43,109 nucleotides of DNA from Spirochaetales bacterium (GCA_030540405.1 JAUNWH010000019.1:1-43109); one strand, 5' to 3'. Positions 1 to 7,913 are shown, counted from the first letter of the stretch. Program-made: numbers and translations. Notes: generated from the sequence alone by a model not told the origin.

Positions 1-72
1 TTAAATAGCTGTTTAGAGATTTAAAACAAAAAATTTTTACATGCGTTTGCCCTGTTAATATGGAAAATTTTA

Positions 73-291
73 CTATTCCTGCTTTGGCTGTTCTTCTGGT
101 TTTGGAGCTGGTGTAGCTGCAGCGGCAGGTTTTTGCGCAGTTTTTTTCTTCTTTGGCTTAGGCGGACGTTTTCTGTACCTTACGACGTAGTTTCCGAGCG
201 AGATAAAAAAAATTGTAAGAATTGCAGCTGTAATAACGCGTATATCTTTTAAAACTGAAATGCAAAGATTAACAAGAGCCGTAATGTCCAT
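73..291 (-). CDS. Small single-pass membrane protein with Lys/Pro/Ala-rich tail
   Basis: Protein of about 72 residues of no recognised family. The sequence shows one hydrophobic segment (around VITAAILTIFFISLGNYVV), then a strongly basic KRPPKPKKKK stretch and a low-complexity Ala/Pro/Glu tail. This suggests a membrane anchor with a short charged cytoplasmic tail. I chose the internal ATG at 291 because the longer reading frame (to 372) would run into the hisH start region on the other strand. No clear Shine-Dalgarno precedes either start. It is divergent from hisH. Function unknown; it could be a treponeme-specific small membrane protein. Confidence 0.5.
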   Translation of the reverse strand: MDITALVNLCISVLKDIRVITAAILTIFFISLGNYVVRYRKRPPKPKKKKTAQKPAAAATPAPKPEEQPKQE

Positions 292-358
292 ATTGAATTT
301 ATCGGCAGTTTTTAATATAAACTTACTTGAAACATTCAATCTTTCATTGGAGCAAAAA

Positions 359-1006
359 ATGACTGGAATCATAGATTACAATGCAGGAAATATAAAAAGC
401 GTGGAGCATGCGCTTGAATCCCTTGGCGCTCCTTATATTCTTTCTGGAAATCCCAGCGACTTGAAAAATGCTGACCGCGTGATTTTCCCCGGAGTAGGAG
501 ATGCGGCTTATGCAATGCAGCAGCTTAAGTTAACCGGCTTTGATTCTTTTCTTAAAGACTGGGCGGAATCAGGAAAACCGATTTTAGGAATTTGCCTTGG
601 CTCTCAGATTGTGTTTGACTACAGCGAGGAAGGCGGCACGGAATGTCTTGGGCTTTTAAAAGGAAGCATAAGGCATTTTTCATCTTTAAAGGAAAGTGGA
701 TTTGATTCAAGCTTAAAAGTTCCGCATATTGGATGGAACAATGTTTCGTTTGCAAATGGCGGCTCTTCGCTTTTGAATGGAGTTGCTCAGGATTCAGACT
801 TTTATTTTGTGCATTCCTATGTAATTCAGCCGGAAGATTCTTCTATAGTAAAAGGCTATGCGGACTACGGAATAAAAGTTCCTGCCATAGTTGAAAAAGC
901 CAACATTGCGGTTTTTCAGTTTCACCCGGAAAAATCAGGAAATCCTGGACTTAGAATCTTGAGAAACTTTGCGGCTTCTGACCTTTCTGCAAAGGAGGAA
1001 TTTTAA
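359..1006 (+). CDS. hisH: Imidazole glycerol phosphate synthase, glutaminase subunit HisH
   Basis: Class I glutamine amidotransferase of 215 residues, the normal HisH size. It supplies ammonia to HisF for the fifth step of histidine synthesis, which also releases AICAR. The catalytic triad is visible: Cys79 in GICLGSQ, and His189 and Glu191 in FQFHPEKSG. The oxyanion-type PGVGDA motif is at residues 44-49. The start at 359 has GGAG at 349-352; upstream in-frame codons lack support. The gene lies one base before hisF, so the two are cotranscribed and probably form the usual heterodimer. No other his gene is in view. LPS-type HisH2 paralogues exist, but the paired HisF looks canonical. Confidence 0.93.
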   Translation: MTGIIDYNAGNIKSVEHALESLGAPYILSGNPSDLKNADRVIFPGVGDAAYAMQQLKLTGFDSFLKDWAESGKPILGICLGSQIVFDYSEEGGTECLGLLKGSIRHFSSLKESGFDSSLKVPHIGWNNVSFANGGSSLLNGVAQDSDFYFVHSYVIQPEDSSIVKGYADYGIKVPAIVEKANIAVFQFHPEKSGNPGLRILRNFAASDLSAKEEF

Positions 1007-1007
1007 A

Positions 1008-1775
1008 ATGCTTAAAAAACGAATTATAATCTGCCTTGATGTAAAAGACGGACGCACAACAAAAGGAATAAAATTTCAGAACAATATAGACATTGGCGAT
1101 CCTGTGGAAATGGCCGCTGAATATTATCGTCAAGGTGTAGATGAGCTTGTGTTCTACGACATAATGGCAAGTGCGCGCGGAAGAGGTCCTATTCTTGATT
1201 TGATTGCAAGGGTCGCTTCACAAGTTTTTATTCCGTTTTGTGTTGGCGGCGGAATTGGAACTCTTGACGATATACGTTCTACAATTCTTGCTGGAGCTGA
1301 AAAAGTTTCGCTAAATTCTCAGGCTGTAAAAAATCCAGAGCTTATAAAGCAAGGCGCGCGTGTCTTTGGAAATCAGTGCATTGTGCTTGGAATGGATGCT
1401 GCAAAAGATTCTCAAATGCCAAGCGGCTACAGAGTTTACATTAACGGCGGACGAACAAAGACTGAGCTTGACGCAAGGAAATGGGCGCAGCAAGCAGTTG
1501 AGCTTGGAGTTGGTGAAATAGTTTTAAATTCAATTGACGCTGACGGAACAAAAGAAGGCTATGAACTGAATCTTACAAAAATGATTGCGGAATCTGTTCC
1601 GGTTCCTGTAATTGCAAGCGGCGGCGGCGGAACTCCTTCTCATCTTGCAGATGTTCTTACAAAAGGAAGAGCTGGTGCTGCCCTGATTGCCTCAATGGTT
1701 CATTCAGGAGCGTACACAGTTTCTTCTATAAAGAATGAGCTTTCCAAAGAAGGAATTCATGTAAGACTTGTTTAA
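1008..1775 (+). CDS. hisF: Imidazole glycerol phosphate synthase, cyclase subunit HisF
   Basis: (beta/alpha)8 barrel of 255 residues that converts PRFAR plus ammonia into imidazole glycerol phosphate and AICAR. The two catalytic aspartates fall at the canonical positions: Asp11 in CLDVKDGR and Asp130 in LGMDAA. The phosphate-binding loops CVGGGIG and ASGGGG are also present. The start at 1008 has AGGAGG at 994-999 and lies one base past the hisH stop. A short divergence from the family consensus (DIMASARGRG where DITAS is usual) is the only oddity. It converges on pyk with seven bases between stops. CLDVKDG argues for the histidine enzyme over the LPS-type HisF2, which typically starts LLLKDG. 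Confidence 0.92.
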   Translation: MLKKRIIICLDVKDGRTTKGIKFQNNIDIGDPVEMAAEYYRQGVDELVFYDIMASARGRGPILDLIARVASQVFIPFCVGGGIGTLDDIRSTILAGAEKVSLNSQAVKNPELIKQGARVFGNQCIVLGMDAAKDSQMPSGYRVYINGGRTKTELDARKWAQQAVELGVGEIVLNSIDADGTKEGYELNLTKMIAESVPVPVIASGGGGTPSHLADVLTKGRAGAALIASMVHSGAYTVSSIKNELSKEGIHVRLV

Positions 1776-1782
1776 CTTTACT

Positions 1783-3582
1783 TTAGCAGATTGCTCCCTC
1801 GTAAATAAGTCCCTGTTCCCCATCTATGGAAACAGAAAGATTGTCTTCAAGAATTTTACAGGCATCGGGAACATTCTGTATATAGACTAAGTTCGGATTT
1901 ACAAGTTTCAGATTTTCCTCTTGCAAGTCGCTTCCGGATTCTGAAATAACTCCATCTATGATTCTTAATACTGGAATAAGCTCTTCTGTTATTCTTTCGC
2001 AGACGAGAATTGTTCTGTGGTTCAGCTTTACTGTATCGCGGATTTCAACAATGTCTTCCGCGTGGATTATTCTTCCGCAGATTTTTTGCTTTTCACTGTT
2101 GCAGAATCCGAATGAAGTTCCTCTTGCGATTATGTTTCCTACAACAAGCACTCGGATTGTGTTTACCATGAGCGGACTTGAAAGCGGAATTCCTGCGCAC
2201 ACGACAACTCTGTCTGAAAGTTTTACAAGGTTGTTTTCAATTGCGAGTTTTACAGCATTCTGAATCATCATGTCGGAATCTCCTGCGATTCTGCAAAGAA
2301 CCGGAGTTACGCCCCACTGAATCATAAGCTGCCGCTGAACTTTTTTATCTGGAGTTACCGCAATTACAATTTGCTCCGGCCGGAAGCTTCCAATCATTCT
2401 TGCAGTGTTTCCGTGCAGTGTCGGAATTATGATTGCCTTTGCCTTTATGTTTTTTGAAAGTTTGTATGCGCTGTGAGCAACCATGTGTCCTACTTCTGTT
2501 CCGGGAACATAGTCTGAATCTATTTTTCTCATGTGCTCTTTGTATTCAACTGAATCTTCTGTTGTGCGGGCAATCAGCGCCATAGTCTTTACAGATTCAA
2601 CTGGATATTTTCCGCCAGCAGTTTCCCCGGAAAGCATGAGCGCGTCTGTTCCGTCAAAAATTGCGTTTGCAACATCTGTAAGTTCTGCTCTTGTTGGCCG
2701 CGGATTTACAATCATTGAATCGAGCATTTGAGTTGCTGTGATTACAGGTTTTCCGGCTGTGTGGCAGCATCTTATAATGGCTTTTTGCGCAAGCGGAATT
2801 CTTTCTGTTGGAAGCTGAACTCCCAAGTCTCCACGCGCAACCATTATTCCGTCTGCCTCACGTGTAATTTTTTCAATGTTGTTCAAGCCTTCTTCGTTTT
2901 CGATTTTTGCAATAACACGGGCTTTTGCGCCTGCGGATTTTAAGTATTCCTTAATCTGCACAACTTCTTCCGGGAAACTTACAAAGCTTGCCGCAACAAA
3001 ATCAATGTCCTGCGTTGCTCCGAATTTCAAATCTTCCTTGTCTTTTTCTGACATGATTGGAAGTCCTGCATGAACTCCGATTAAATTTACATTTTTTCTG
3101 CTGCCAAAAGTTCCGGCGTTCGAAGCCTTGCATATAATTTCTTCGCCTTCAATTTTTTGAACAACAAGTTCAATCAGTCCGTCGGCAATTAAAATTTTTA
3201 TTCCCGGGGAAACTTTTTTTGCGGCTTCTTTCCATGAAATTGAAATTCTGCACGGCTTCCCTTCCGAAGCATTTACGCAAGTGCAGTCGTCTGTTGTAAC
3301 AATTACTGTTTCGCCTGCGGAAAGCTTGATGTTGTTTGTGCCGTCTATAAGTCCAGTGCGGATTTCAGGGCCTTTTGTGTCCAAAAGAATTGCAACAGGA
3401 ACATCTATTTCTGCGGAAACTCTGCGCACTCTGTCCATCGCTTGTTTGTGCCAGTCGTAAGTTCCGTGCGAAAAGTTGAACCTTGCTATGTTCATTCCTG
3501 CTTTTATCATTTCGCGGATTGTGTCGTCGTTGTCGCAGGCAGGTCCGATTGAGCATACGATTTTTGTTTTTCTTGTAAGCAT
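1783..3582 (-). CDS. pyk: Pyruvate kinase with C-terminal PEP-utiliser-like domain
   Basis: Pyruvate kinase of 599 residues that transfers phosphate from PEP to ADP in the last step of glycolysis. The catalytic barrel (about 1-345) contains IAKIENEEG (Lys226, metal Glu228), MVARGDLG (metal Asp252), TATQMLDSM (282-290) and LSGETAGGKYP. The C-terminal alpha/beta domain runs to about 485. Residues about 500-599 form an extra domain resembling the mobile PEP-utilising (phosphohistidine) domain of Bacillus-type enzymes and ending DGEQGLIYEG. The catalytic Thr-Ser-His stretch is missing there, so it is probably structural or regulatory. It lies 18 bases downstream of queD and is probably cotranscribed with it. 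Confidence 0.95.
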   Translation of the reverse strand: MLTRKTKIVCSIGPACDNDDTIREMIKAGMNIARFNFSHGTYDWHKQAMDRVRRVSAEIDVPVAILLDTKGPEIRTGLIDGTNNIKLSAGETVIVTTDDCTCVNASEGKPCRISISWKEAAKKVSPGIKILIADGLIELVVQKIEGEEIICKASNAGTFGSRKNVNLIGVHAGLPIMSEKDKEDLKFGATQDIDFVAASFVSFPEEVVQIKEYLKSAGAKARVIAKIENEEGLNNIEKITREADGIMVARGDLGVQLPTERIPLAQKAIIRCCHTAGKPVITATQMLDSMIVNPRPTRAELTDVANAIFDGTDALMLSGETAGGKYPVESVKTMALIARTTEDSVEYKEHMRKIDSDYVPGTEVGHMVAHSAYKLSKNIKAKAIIIPTLHGNTARMIGSFRPEQIVIAVTPDKKVQRQLMIQWGVTPVLCRIAGDSDMMIQNAVKLAIENNLVKLSDRVVVCAGIPLSSPLMVNTIRVLVVGNIIARGTSFGFCNSEKQKICGRIIHAEDIVEIRDTVKLNHRTILVCERITEELIPVLRIIDGVISESGSDLQEENLKLVNPNLVYIQNVPDACKILEDNLSVSIDGEQGLIYEGAIC

Positions 3583-3600
3583 TTTGTTCTCCGATAAAAA

Positions 3601-3987
3601 TTATTCAGCAATATATCTTGCGCGGCTTGTTTCTGTTTCAAAAACATCGATTGCATAAAGCCATGCTTTTTTTTCGTCTGTTTTTTTTAGTGAAGGAATT
3701 TCTTCTATAATATGATTGTATATGTAAACGGCGATTCTTTCTGCGCTTGGATTTTGGTCAAAGAATTCTATGTCGTTTAAATTTGTGTGGTCAATTTTGC
3801 TGCAAACTTCCCGAAGTGTTTTTTTCAGCTTTGTAAAATCCAAAAGCATTCCGCCTTTGTCAAGTTCTGTTCCGCGGACGTGTGCATAAACTTTGTAATT
3901 GTGTCCGTGAAGATTTTCGCATTTTCCGTTGTAGTCTTTTAAAAAATGCGCCGCGCTAAAATCAGCAGTAACTCTAACTTCAAACAT
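3601..3987 (-). CDS. queD: 6-carboxy-5,6,7,8-tetrahydropterin synthase (QueD)
   Basis: 128-residue member of the 6-pyruvoyl-tetrahydropterin synthase family. It converts dihydroneopterin triphosphate to 6-carboxytetrahydropterin, the first committed step to queuosine/preQ1. Zinc ligands His14, His27 and His29 are visible (SAAHF and NLHGHNY), with the catalytic Cys23, the DHTNLND motif (66-72) and a C-terminal FETETSRARY. Other queuosine genes (queE, queC, queF) are not in the window. A promoter-like TTTTCA-17-TATAAT lies immediately upstream and leaves almost no leader; no Shine-Dalgarno is visible. It precedes pyk on the same strand. Confidence 0.9.
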   Translation of the reverse strand: MFEVRVTADFSAAHFLKDYNGKCENLHGHNYKVYAHVRGTELDKGGMLLDFTKLKKTLREVCSKIDHTNLNDIEFFDQNPSAERIAVYIYNHIIEEIPSLKKTDEKKAWLYAIDVFETETSRARYIAE

Positions 3988-3997
3988 ATCAGTTTTT

Positions 3998-4026
3998 ATT
4001 ATACAGTTTTTGCCCTTTTATGAAAA
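3998..4026 (-). promoter_or_regulatory. Candidate sigma-70 promoter of queD-pyk
   Basis: On the minus strand, TTTTCA (4021-4026) lies 17 bases before a perfect TATAAT (3998-4003). The predicted start site falls only a few bases before the queD ATG, implying a leaderless or near-leaderless mRNA. This fits the absence of a Shine-Dalgarno. Confidence 0.5.
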
Positions 4027-4102
4027 TTGAATTTTCAAACTTATTGCCTTTGTTTAAAAATGAAATAGCCAGTCTTTGCAAAAACGGTTATAATTAAATA
4101 TT

Positions 4103-4169
4103 ATTATCAGACTCGATCCGATAATCTAATGAAGTTCTACAACAGATTCCCATGTCGTGGCATGGGAAT
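4103..4169. repeat. Bipartite palindromic intergenic repeat (REP-like)
   Basis: Two hairpins stand side by side. ATTATC...GATAAT (4103-4108 with 4120-4125) extends to nine pairs with one wobble when read on the minus strand. ATTCCCATG (4146-4154) pairs perfectly with CATGGGAAT (4161-4169) across a six-base loop. The layout (GTCATTCCC hairpin, spacer, TTATCGGATCGAGTC half) is typical of dispersed bacterial intergenic palindromes. Degenerate relatives of the first half occur near 29515 and 30559. No U-tract follows, so a terminator role is unlikely. Confidence 0.6.
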
Positions 4170-4190
4170 GACAATAAAGTGTTTGTTTTT

Positions 4191-4715
4191 ATGAAAAAGC
4201 TTTTGTTTTTGATTTTAATCCAGTTTGCCTGCGTTTTTTCTTTTGCGGATGATTCTGAATTTTCAAAGCCTTATGAAGAAAAAGTTCTTGTGCCTTTTGG
4301 AAGTTCCAGAAAAAAATTGCCAGAACCCAAGCAGCAAATTGTGCGTGAAAAAAGTTTTCCATTTTTCTCTGAATATAAATTTTCAGACGGAACAAAAATT
4401 TCAGAAGAAGAAGCCATGAAGTTTATCGGCGGAATTTCAGAAAACAAATCAGTCATAAAAAAAGAAAAATTCTGGTATTGGGCAACTGTTGTAAATGCGG
4501 CAGCCGCAGGCGGACTTTCCGTAGGATGCATTGATGCGGACAGCACAAAAGAACTTGGCGCATTTGGAATTTCTGCCGCAATTTTCTTTTTGGGAGCAGT
4601 TGCAACAAACCGCATTTCTGCCCATTACGAAAAAAAATCCCTGCAGAACTACAACGACTATGTTGAAGAATATAATAAAAGGATAATAAATCTCGGTGAA
4701 AATATAACAGGATAA
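4191..4715 (+). CDS. Exported protein of unknown function with two hydrophobic segments
   Basis: 174-residue protein of no recognised family. It begins with a clear Sec signal peptide (MKKLLFLILIQFACVFSFA, cleavage probably before DD). The mature part is charged, then has two adjacent hydrophobic segments (around WYWATVVNAAAAGGLSVG and GAFGISAAIFFLGAVA), then an acidic/basic C-terminus. The start at 4191 was chosen because it begins the signal peptide; the in-frame ATG at 4152 lies inside the palindromic repeat. The pair of glycine/alanine-rich helices suggests a membrane hairpin. The ribosome binding site is weak. Confidence 0.65.
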   Translation: MKKLLFLILIQFACVFSFADDSEFSKPYEEKVLVPFGSSRKKLPEPKQQIVREKSFPFFSEYKFSDGTKISEEEAMKFIGGISENKSVIKKEKFWYWATVVNAAAAGGLSVGCIDADSTKELGAFGISAAIFFLGAVATNRISAHYEKKSLQNYNDYVEEYNKRIINLGENITG

Positions 4716-4726
4716 AAGAAAATTTA

Positions 4727-4755
4727 TTGACAAAGAGAATAACGTGTGTTATAAA
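4727..4755 (+). promoter_or_regulatory. Near-consensus sigma-70 promoter for the 64-residue gene
   Basis: A perfect TTGACA (4727-4732) is separated by 17 bases from TATAAA (4750-4755). This is one of the best promoters in the window. It points at the small gene starting at 4778, which also has AGGAG at 4764-4768. Confidence 0.7.
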
Positions 4756-4777
4756 ATATGCACAGGAGATTTTCTTT

Positions 4778-4972
4778 ATGAACAGAAATGGATTTTTGTT
4801 TTCATTGTCAGCTTTGCTAGATGCCGTAGACTGCAATTCTTCTTTTGATTCAGAATTATTTGAAGAAAACTTGGACAGAACCGAATATTGTTCAAGCCGG
4901 GACTGGGAAGACTACACGGAAGATGCTTTGTGGGACAGAGGATTTTCTTTGCAAAGCGGATTTAGCGCGTAA
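4778..4972 (+). CDS. Small acidic protein (64 residues), unknown
   Basis: No family recognised. The protein is short and acidic with two cysteines (DAVDCNSS and EYCSS) and aromatic residues in its second half (RDWEDYTEDALWDRGF). It has no signal peptide or membrane helix. The case that it is a real gene is contextual: a near-consensus promoter at 4727-4755, AGGAG nine bases before the ATG, and an intrinsic terminator straight after the stop. It therefore forms a self-contained one-gene transcription unit, as expected for a well-expressed small regulatory or stress protein. The function cannot be read from the sequence. Confidence 0.6.
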   Translation: MNRNGFLFSLSALLDAVDCNSSFDSELFEENLDRTEYCSSRDWEDYTEDALWDRGFSLQSGFSA

Positions 4973-4990
4973 AAATTAAAACTAAAATAT

Positions 4991-5044
4991 TCCCTGTGCT
5001 GTTTTTTTCTCCTTATTCTTTCAGCGCAGGGATTTTCTTTTTTA
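4991..5044. terminator. Intrinsic terminator, probably bidirectional
   Basis: TCCCTGTGCTG (4991-5001) pairs with CAGCGCAGGGA (5022-5032), eleven pairs with one G-U. It is followed on the + strand by TTTTCTTTTTT. On the minus strand the stem is followed by an A/U-rich run with U stretches, so it can also end argC transcripts. Confidence 0.75.
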
Positions 5045-5986
5045 AAGGCCTGTCGCTTCGTCAATTCCCATCATTATGTTCATGCACTGAACTGCTGCTC
5101 CGCTTGCGCCTTTTCCAAGGTTGTCGAAACGGCTTGTTATTGTGATGCGCTCGTCGTTTCCGCAGACAAAAATCTGCATATTGTTTGTTCCAGCCAAAGT
5201 GTTTGCCGCAATAAAATTATCCTGCAAAATTCCTTCACCAAGAAAATCCGCAGTTTTTACAAAATGGCAGTCCTTGTAATGCTCCTTGAATGTTTCGCAG
5301 ATTTCTTTTGCGCTCATTTTCTTTTCTAAAAGCCTTGAATAAAGCGAAATTGTAACGGTCATTCCTTGAAAGTAATCGCATACATAAGGATTGAAAATTG
5401 GCTTGTAATTTAATCCGCTTACTTTTTGCATTTCTGGCAAATGCTTGTGTTCCTGTGTAAGTGCGTAAAGGCGCGGGCTTTTTAGTTCTGGATTGCGGTT
5501 TGGATCTTCGTACTGCGCGATTGCTTTTTTTCCAGCTCCTGAATATCCAGAAACTGCATGGCAGACAACAGGATAGTCAGCAGAAATTATTCCATGTTTT
5601 ACAAGCGGAAAGCAAATTGAGGCGAATCCTGAAGCATAGCAGCCTGGTACTGCGACTCTGCTTGAACTTGCGATTTTTTCACGGTGCGCAGGAGAAAGCT
5701 CTGGAAATCCATAAGCCCAGTCTGGATTTACACGGTGCGCTGTGGAAGCGTCTATGATTTTTGTCTTTGGATTTGTGCAAAGGCTTACAGCTTCTATGCT
5801 GGCGGCATCTGGAAGGCATAAAAATGTAAAGTCGGATTCGTTGATAAACTTTGCGCGTTCTGCAGAATCTTTGCGTTTGTCTTCATCGATAAGCAGGATT
5901 TCAATGTCTTTTCTGTTTTCAAAACGCTCAAAAATTTTTAAGCCTGTAGTTCCTTCTTTTCCGTCGATAAAAATTTTGTATGCCAT
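5042..5986 (-). CDS. argC: N-acetyl-gamma-glutamyl-phosphate reductase (short, type 2)
   Basis: 314-residue NADPH-dependent reductase that converts N-acetylglutamyl phosphate to the semialdehyde in arginine/ornithine synthesis. The length and the N-terminal IDGKEGTTGLKIFER mark the short type 2 subfamily. The catalytic cysteine is Cys116 in VPGCYASG. SGYSGAGKKAI and FNPYVCDYFQGM are further family motifs. AGAGG precedes the ATG on the minus strand. It stands alone, with no other arg genes in the window. It shares an apparently bidirectional terminator with the small gene at 4778. Confidence 0.93.
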   Translation of the reverse strand: MAYKIFIDGKEGTTGLKIFERFENRKDIEILLIDEDKRKDSAERAKFINESDFTFLCLPDAASIEAVSLCTNPKTKIIDASTAHRVNPDWAYGFPELSPAHREKIASSSRVAVPGCYASGFASICFPLVKHGIISADYPVVCHAVSGYSGAGKKAIAQYEDPNRNPELKSPRLYALTQEHKHLPEMQKVSGLNYKPIFNPYVCDYFQGMTVTISLYSRLLEKKMSAKEICETFKEHYKDCHFVKTADFLGEGILQDNFIAANTLAGTNNMQIFVCGNDERITITSRFDNLGKGASGAAVQCMNIMMGIDEATGL

Positions 5987-6058
5987 AAGACGCCTCTTTT
6001 TGATGTAACTTTATAAAACCAGTTTTTTTATAAAAGATATATAGAATAAAAACTTAGA

Positions 6059-6087
6059 TTGTGCATCAAGTGCTGAAATGATATACT
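6059..6087 (+). promoter_or_regulatory. Candidate promoter for the lipoprotein gene at 6112
   Basis: TTGTGC (6059-6064), a 17-base spacer, then TATACT (6082-6087). The predicted transcription start is near 6094, which is also an in-frame ATG. Initiation there would need a leaderless mRNA, which favours the ATG at 6112. Confidence 0.5.
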
Positions 6088-6111
6088 TTAGGAATGAAAG
6101 ATTCAATATTT

Positions 6112-6504
6112 ATGAAAAAAATTGTTTTTAGCTTTTTAGTTTCTTTTGCTTCAGTTTGCTTTTTTTCATGCGCGTCAGCAAAGGTTGAAGTTCCAGACAA
6201 TGCTTCGAGCCTTGAAATAATTCAGCTTGCGCAGACTGCATTGGACAAGGGAAGCGCAAAAAAATCTTTGCAGTATTATGAAATTCTTTTGCAGCGTTAC
6301 GGAATGAACACTGCTGTTTATATTGAAGGCCGCTACGAAATTGCGCACATTTATGTAAAGCAGAAAAAATACAGCAAGGCAGAGCCAATCATAAACGAAA
6401 TTCTTGAAATTTATAATGCAAGCCAGCCTGGACAATTCCCCGGCGCATATAGAAAGCTTGCCCAGAAAGACTTTGAAAAAATTCAGAACGGAAAACGCAA
6501 TTAG
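6112..6504 (+). CDS. Small lipoprotein with TPR-like helices
   Basis: 130-residue exported protein. The N-terminus is a lipoprotein signal (MKKIVFSFLVSFASVCFFSC, predicted lipidated Cys at residue 20). The rest is helical with a TPR-like pattern: two helices around SLEIIQLAQTALDKGSAKKS and then YEIAHIYVKQKKYSKAEPII. TPR domains bind partner proteins, so a periplasmic adaptor or assembly role is an inference. The start is uncertain: an in-frame ATG at 6094 coincides with the predicted transcription start. Its TAG stop overlaps the stop of the opposing VWA gene (TTAG). Confidence 0.7.
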   Translation: MKKIVFSFLVSFASVCFFSCASAKVEVPDNASSLEIIQLAQTALDKGSAKKSLQYYEILLQRYGMNTAVYIEGRYEIAHIYVKQKKYSKAEPIINEILEIYNASQPGQFPGAYRKLAQKDFEKIQNGKRN

Positions 6505-7787
6505 TCCGCGGATTTTCCTTTTTCGTCAGGAACGATAATGCAGTCGAGCGTGACTTCTTTTTCATTTGCAAGCTGCATCACTTTTTCCTGCGTTATTTTT
6601 CTTGGACCTCTTGGCTTTGGATGCGGTTCAGCGTCTCCAAGAAGAATGATTTTTCTTTGTGCGTCATTTCTCCATTCATAAAAATTTATTGAGGCAAAAA
6701 GAGCTTCGTGAACGGCTTCTGGAATGTCTCCGCCTTCGTTTCCGTGGATTATTACGGAATCCAGCTGTTTTTTGATTTTTTCAGGTTCTCTTGTGAAGTC
6801 AAAAAATTTTACAGGAAGTCCTTTGTAGTTGTAGGAATCGTTGTAATCCCTGTAAAGCAAAAGCGCAATTCGTAAGTCTTCAAATTCCTTTGCCTGCTCA
6901 ATGAACGCCGGAATCCATTTTCCGCGCAAAACTTCCATGTCGTCTTTCATGCTTCCGGTTGTGTCTATTGCAAGCACAATGTCCGCCTTTGTTTTTGGCA
7001 TGATTCTTTCAACTGAATCCAGCAAGTCCTGAACAAGATTTTCTGGCTTGGAATAATACAAAAGTCCGCCGCCTTCATTTGCAAGCTGCGAAAATTTTTC
7101 TACCGCCAAAGGATTGTAGTCATCTGTTAAAATTTGCTTTTCTTCTTTCTGCGGAATTATTTGCGGCTCTTCATTTACTTCTGGCTCTGGAATTTCTTCA
7201 AGCGCGGCTTCGGCTTTTGGAGGCTCTTTTTTCTTTGGAGCTTCGCCTATGTCGAACATAAACGGATTGTCCATGTATTTGCCTGTGTAGTCGCCGTAAG
7301 GTTTTTCAAATGTGCGGATATTTATAAAAACGCCTTTTCCGATTTGAACAGAACCGTTGCGCGACCAAGGATAGCCAAAGTAAAGCGTGTTCGGAATAAA
7401 AATGTGGAAGGCTTGTCCAAGCTCAGGATGATTTTCTACAGTTGAAGAAATAAGGCTGTATTTTGAATATTCAGAGTGAAGTTCCTGTCCGTTCAAGTAG
7501 CGGATTTCGTTTCCGTTTGTTTCGTTCCATTCTACGGCGCGGTAAGCGTAGTTTGGCTCTTTGCCGTTTGGATCTTTTGTGGTTTCAACCAGCATTACGC
7601 TGTTTATTGCAGGCTTTTTTCTTATAAAAAGGTCAACTCCTTCACGTTCGCCTGAATCTGAAAATCTTTCCTTTACTGATATGTCGCTTGCTAGAATTTG
7701 CATTTGCGGCTGTTCCACAATTCGTGTCTGCTGTGCAAAAGCAATTCCTGCCAAAATCATGGTAAAAAACAAAATGCGCTTTTTCAT
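6501..7787 (-). CDS. Secreted von Willebrand factor A domain protein
   Basis: 428 residues. A signal peptide (residues 1-18, cut after AFA) leads an N-terminal beta-rich region of unknown family (about 20-180), a Pro/Glu/Lys-rich linker (about 182-220) and a C-terminal VWA domain (about 265-425). The MIDAS motif is intact: Asp275 in DTTGSM, then GGDIPEA and GDAEPHP. VWA domains bind ligands through a metal ion. This one would act in the periplasm or at the surface, probably in complex assembly or adhesion. It converges on the small lipoprotein gene with overlapping stop codons. The partner is unknown. Confidence 0.8.
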   Translation of the reverse strand: MKKRILFFTMILAGIAFAQQTRIVEQPQMQILASDISVKERFSDSGEREGVDLFIRKKPAINSVMLVETTKDPNGKEPNYAYRAVEWNETNGNEIRYLNGQELHSEYSKYSLISSTVENHPELGQAFHIFIPNTLYFGYPWSRNGSVQIGKGVFINIRTFEKPYGDYTGKYMDNPFMFDIGEAPKKKEPPKAEAALEEIPEPEVNEEPQIIPQKEEKQILTDDYNPLAVEKFSQLANEGGGLLYYSKPENLVQDLLDSVERIMPKTKADIVLAIDTTGSMKDDMEVLRGKWIPAFIEQAKEFEDLRIALLLYRDYNDSYNYKGLPVKFFDFTREPEKIKKQLDSVIIHGNEGGDIPEAVHEALFASINFYEWRNDAQRKIILLGDAEPHPKPRGPRKITQEKVMQLANEKEVTLDCIIVPDEKGKSAD

Positions 7788-7885
7788 GCTTTTATTATCG
7801 GAGCGAATTTCCTTGAGTTAAAGCGTAAAATTTATTTATATTATAGAAGAAATCTTTTAGAAAAAATGTTTTGAAAATTTATAAG

Positions 7886-7913
7886 TTGAAAATTGAAAAA
7901 TGTGTGCTATAAT
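7886..7913 (+). promoter_or_regulatory. Promoter with extended -10 for the gene at 8008
   Basis: TTGAAA (7886-7891), a 16-base spacer, then TATAAT (7908-7913) preceded by TGC, an extended -10. The predicted start near 7920 leaves a leader of about 88 bases before the TTG start at 8008; I see no convincing structure in it. Confidence 0.6.

Noticed and set aside
951-1133. Minus-strand 60-codon frame and many similar frames opposite pyk, argC, the TPR and coiled-coil genes
   Set aside because: They are shadows of well-supported genes, lack ribosome sites and show no domain pattern.
4453-4836. Minus-strand 127-codon frame across the 4191-4715 gene
   Set aside because: It lies opposite a signal-peptide gene and the strong 4727 promoter; its composition is Cys/Phe/Arg-rich, typical of antisense frames.
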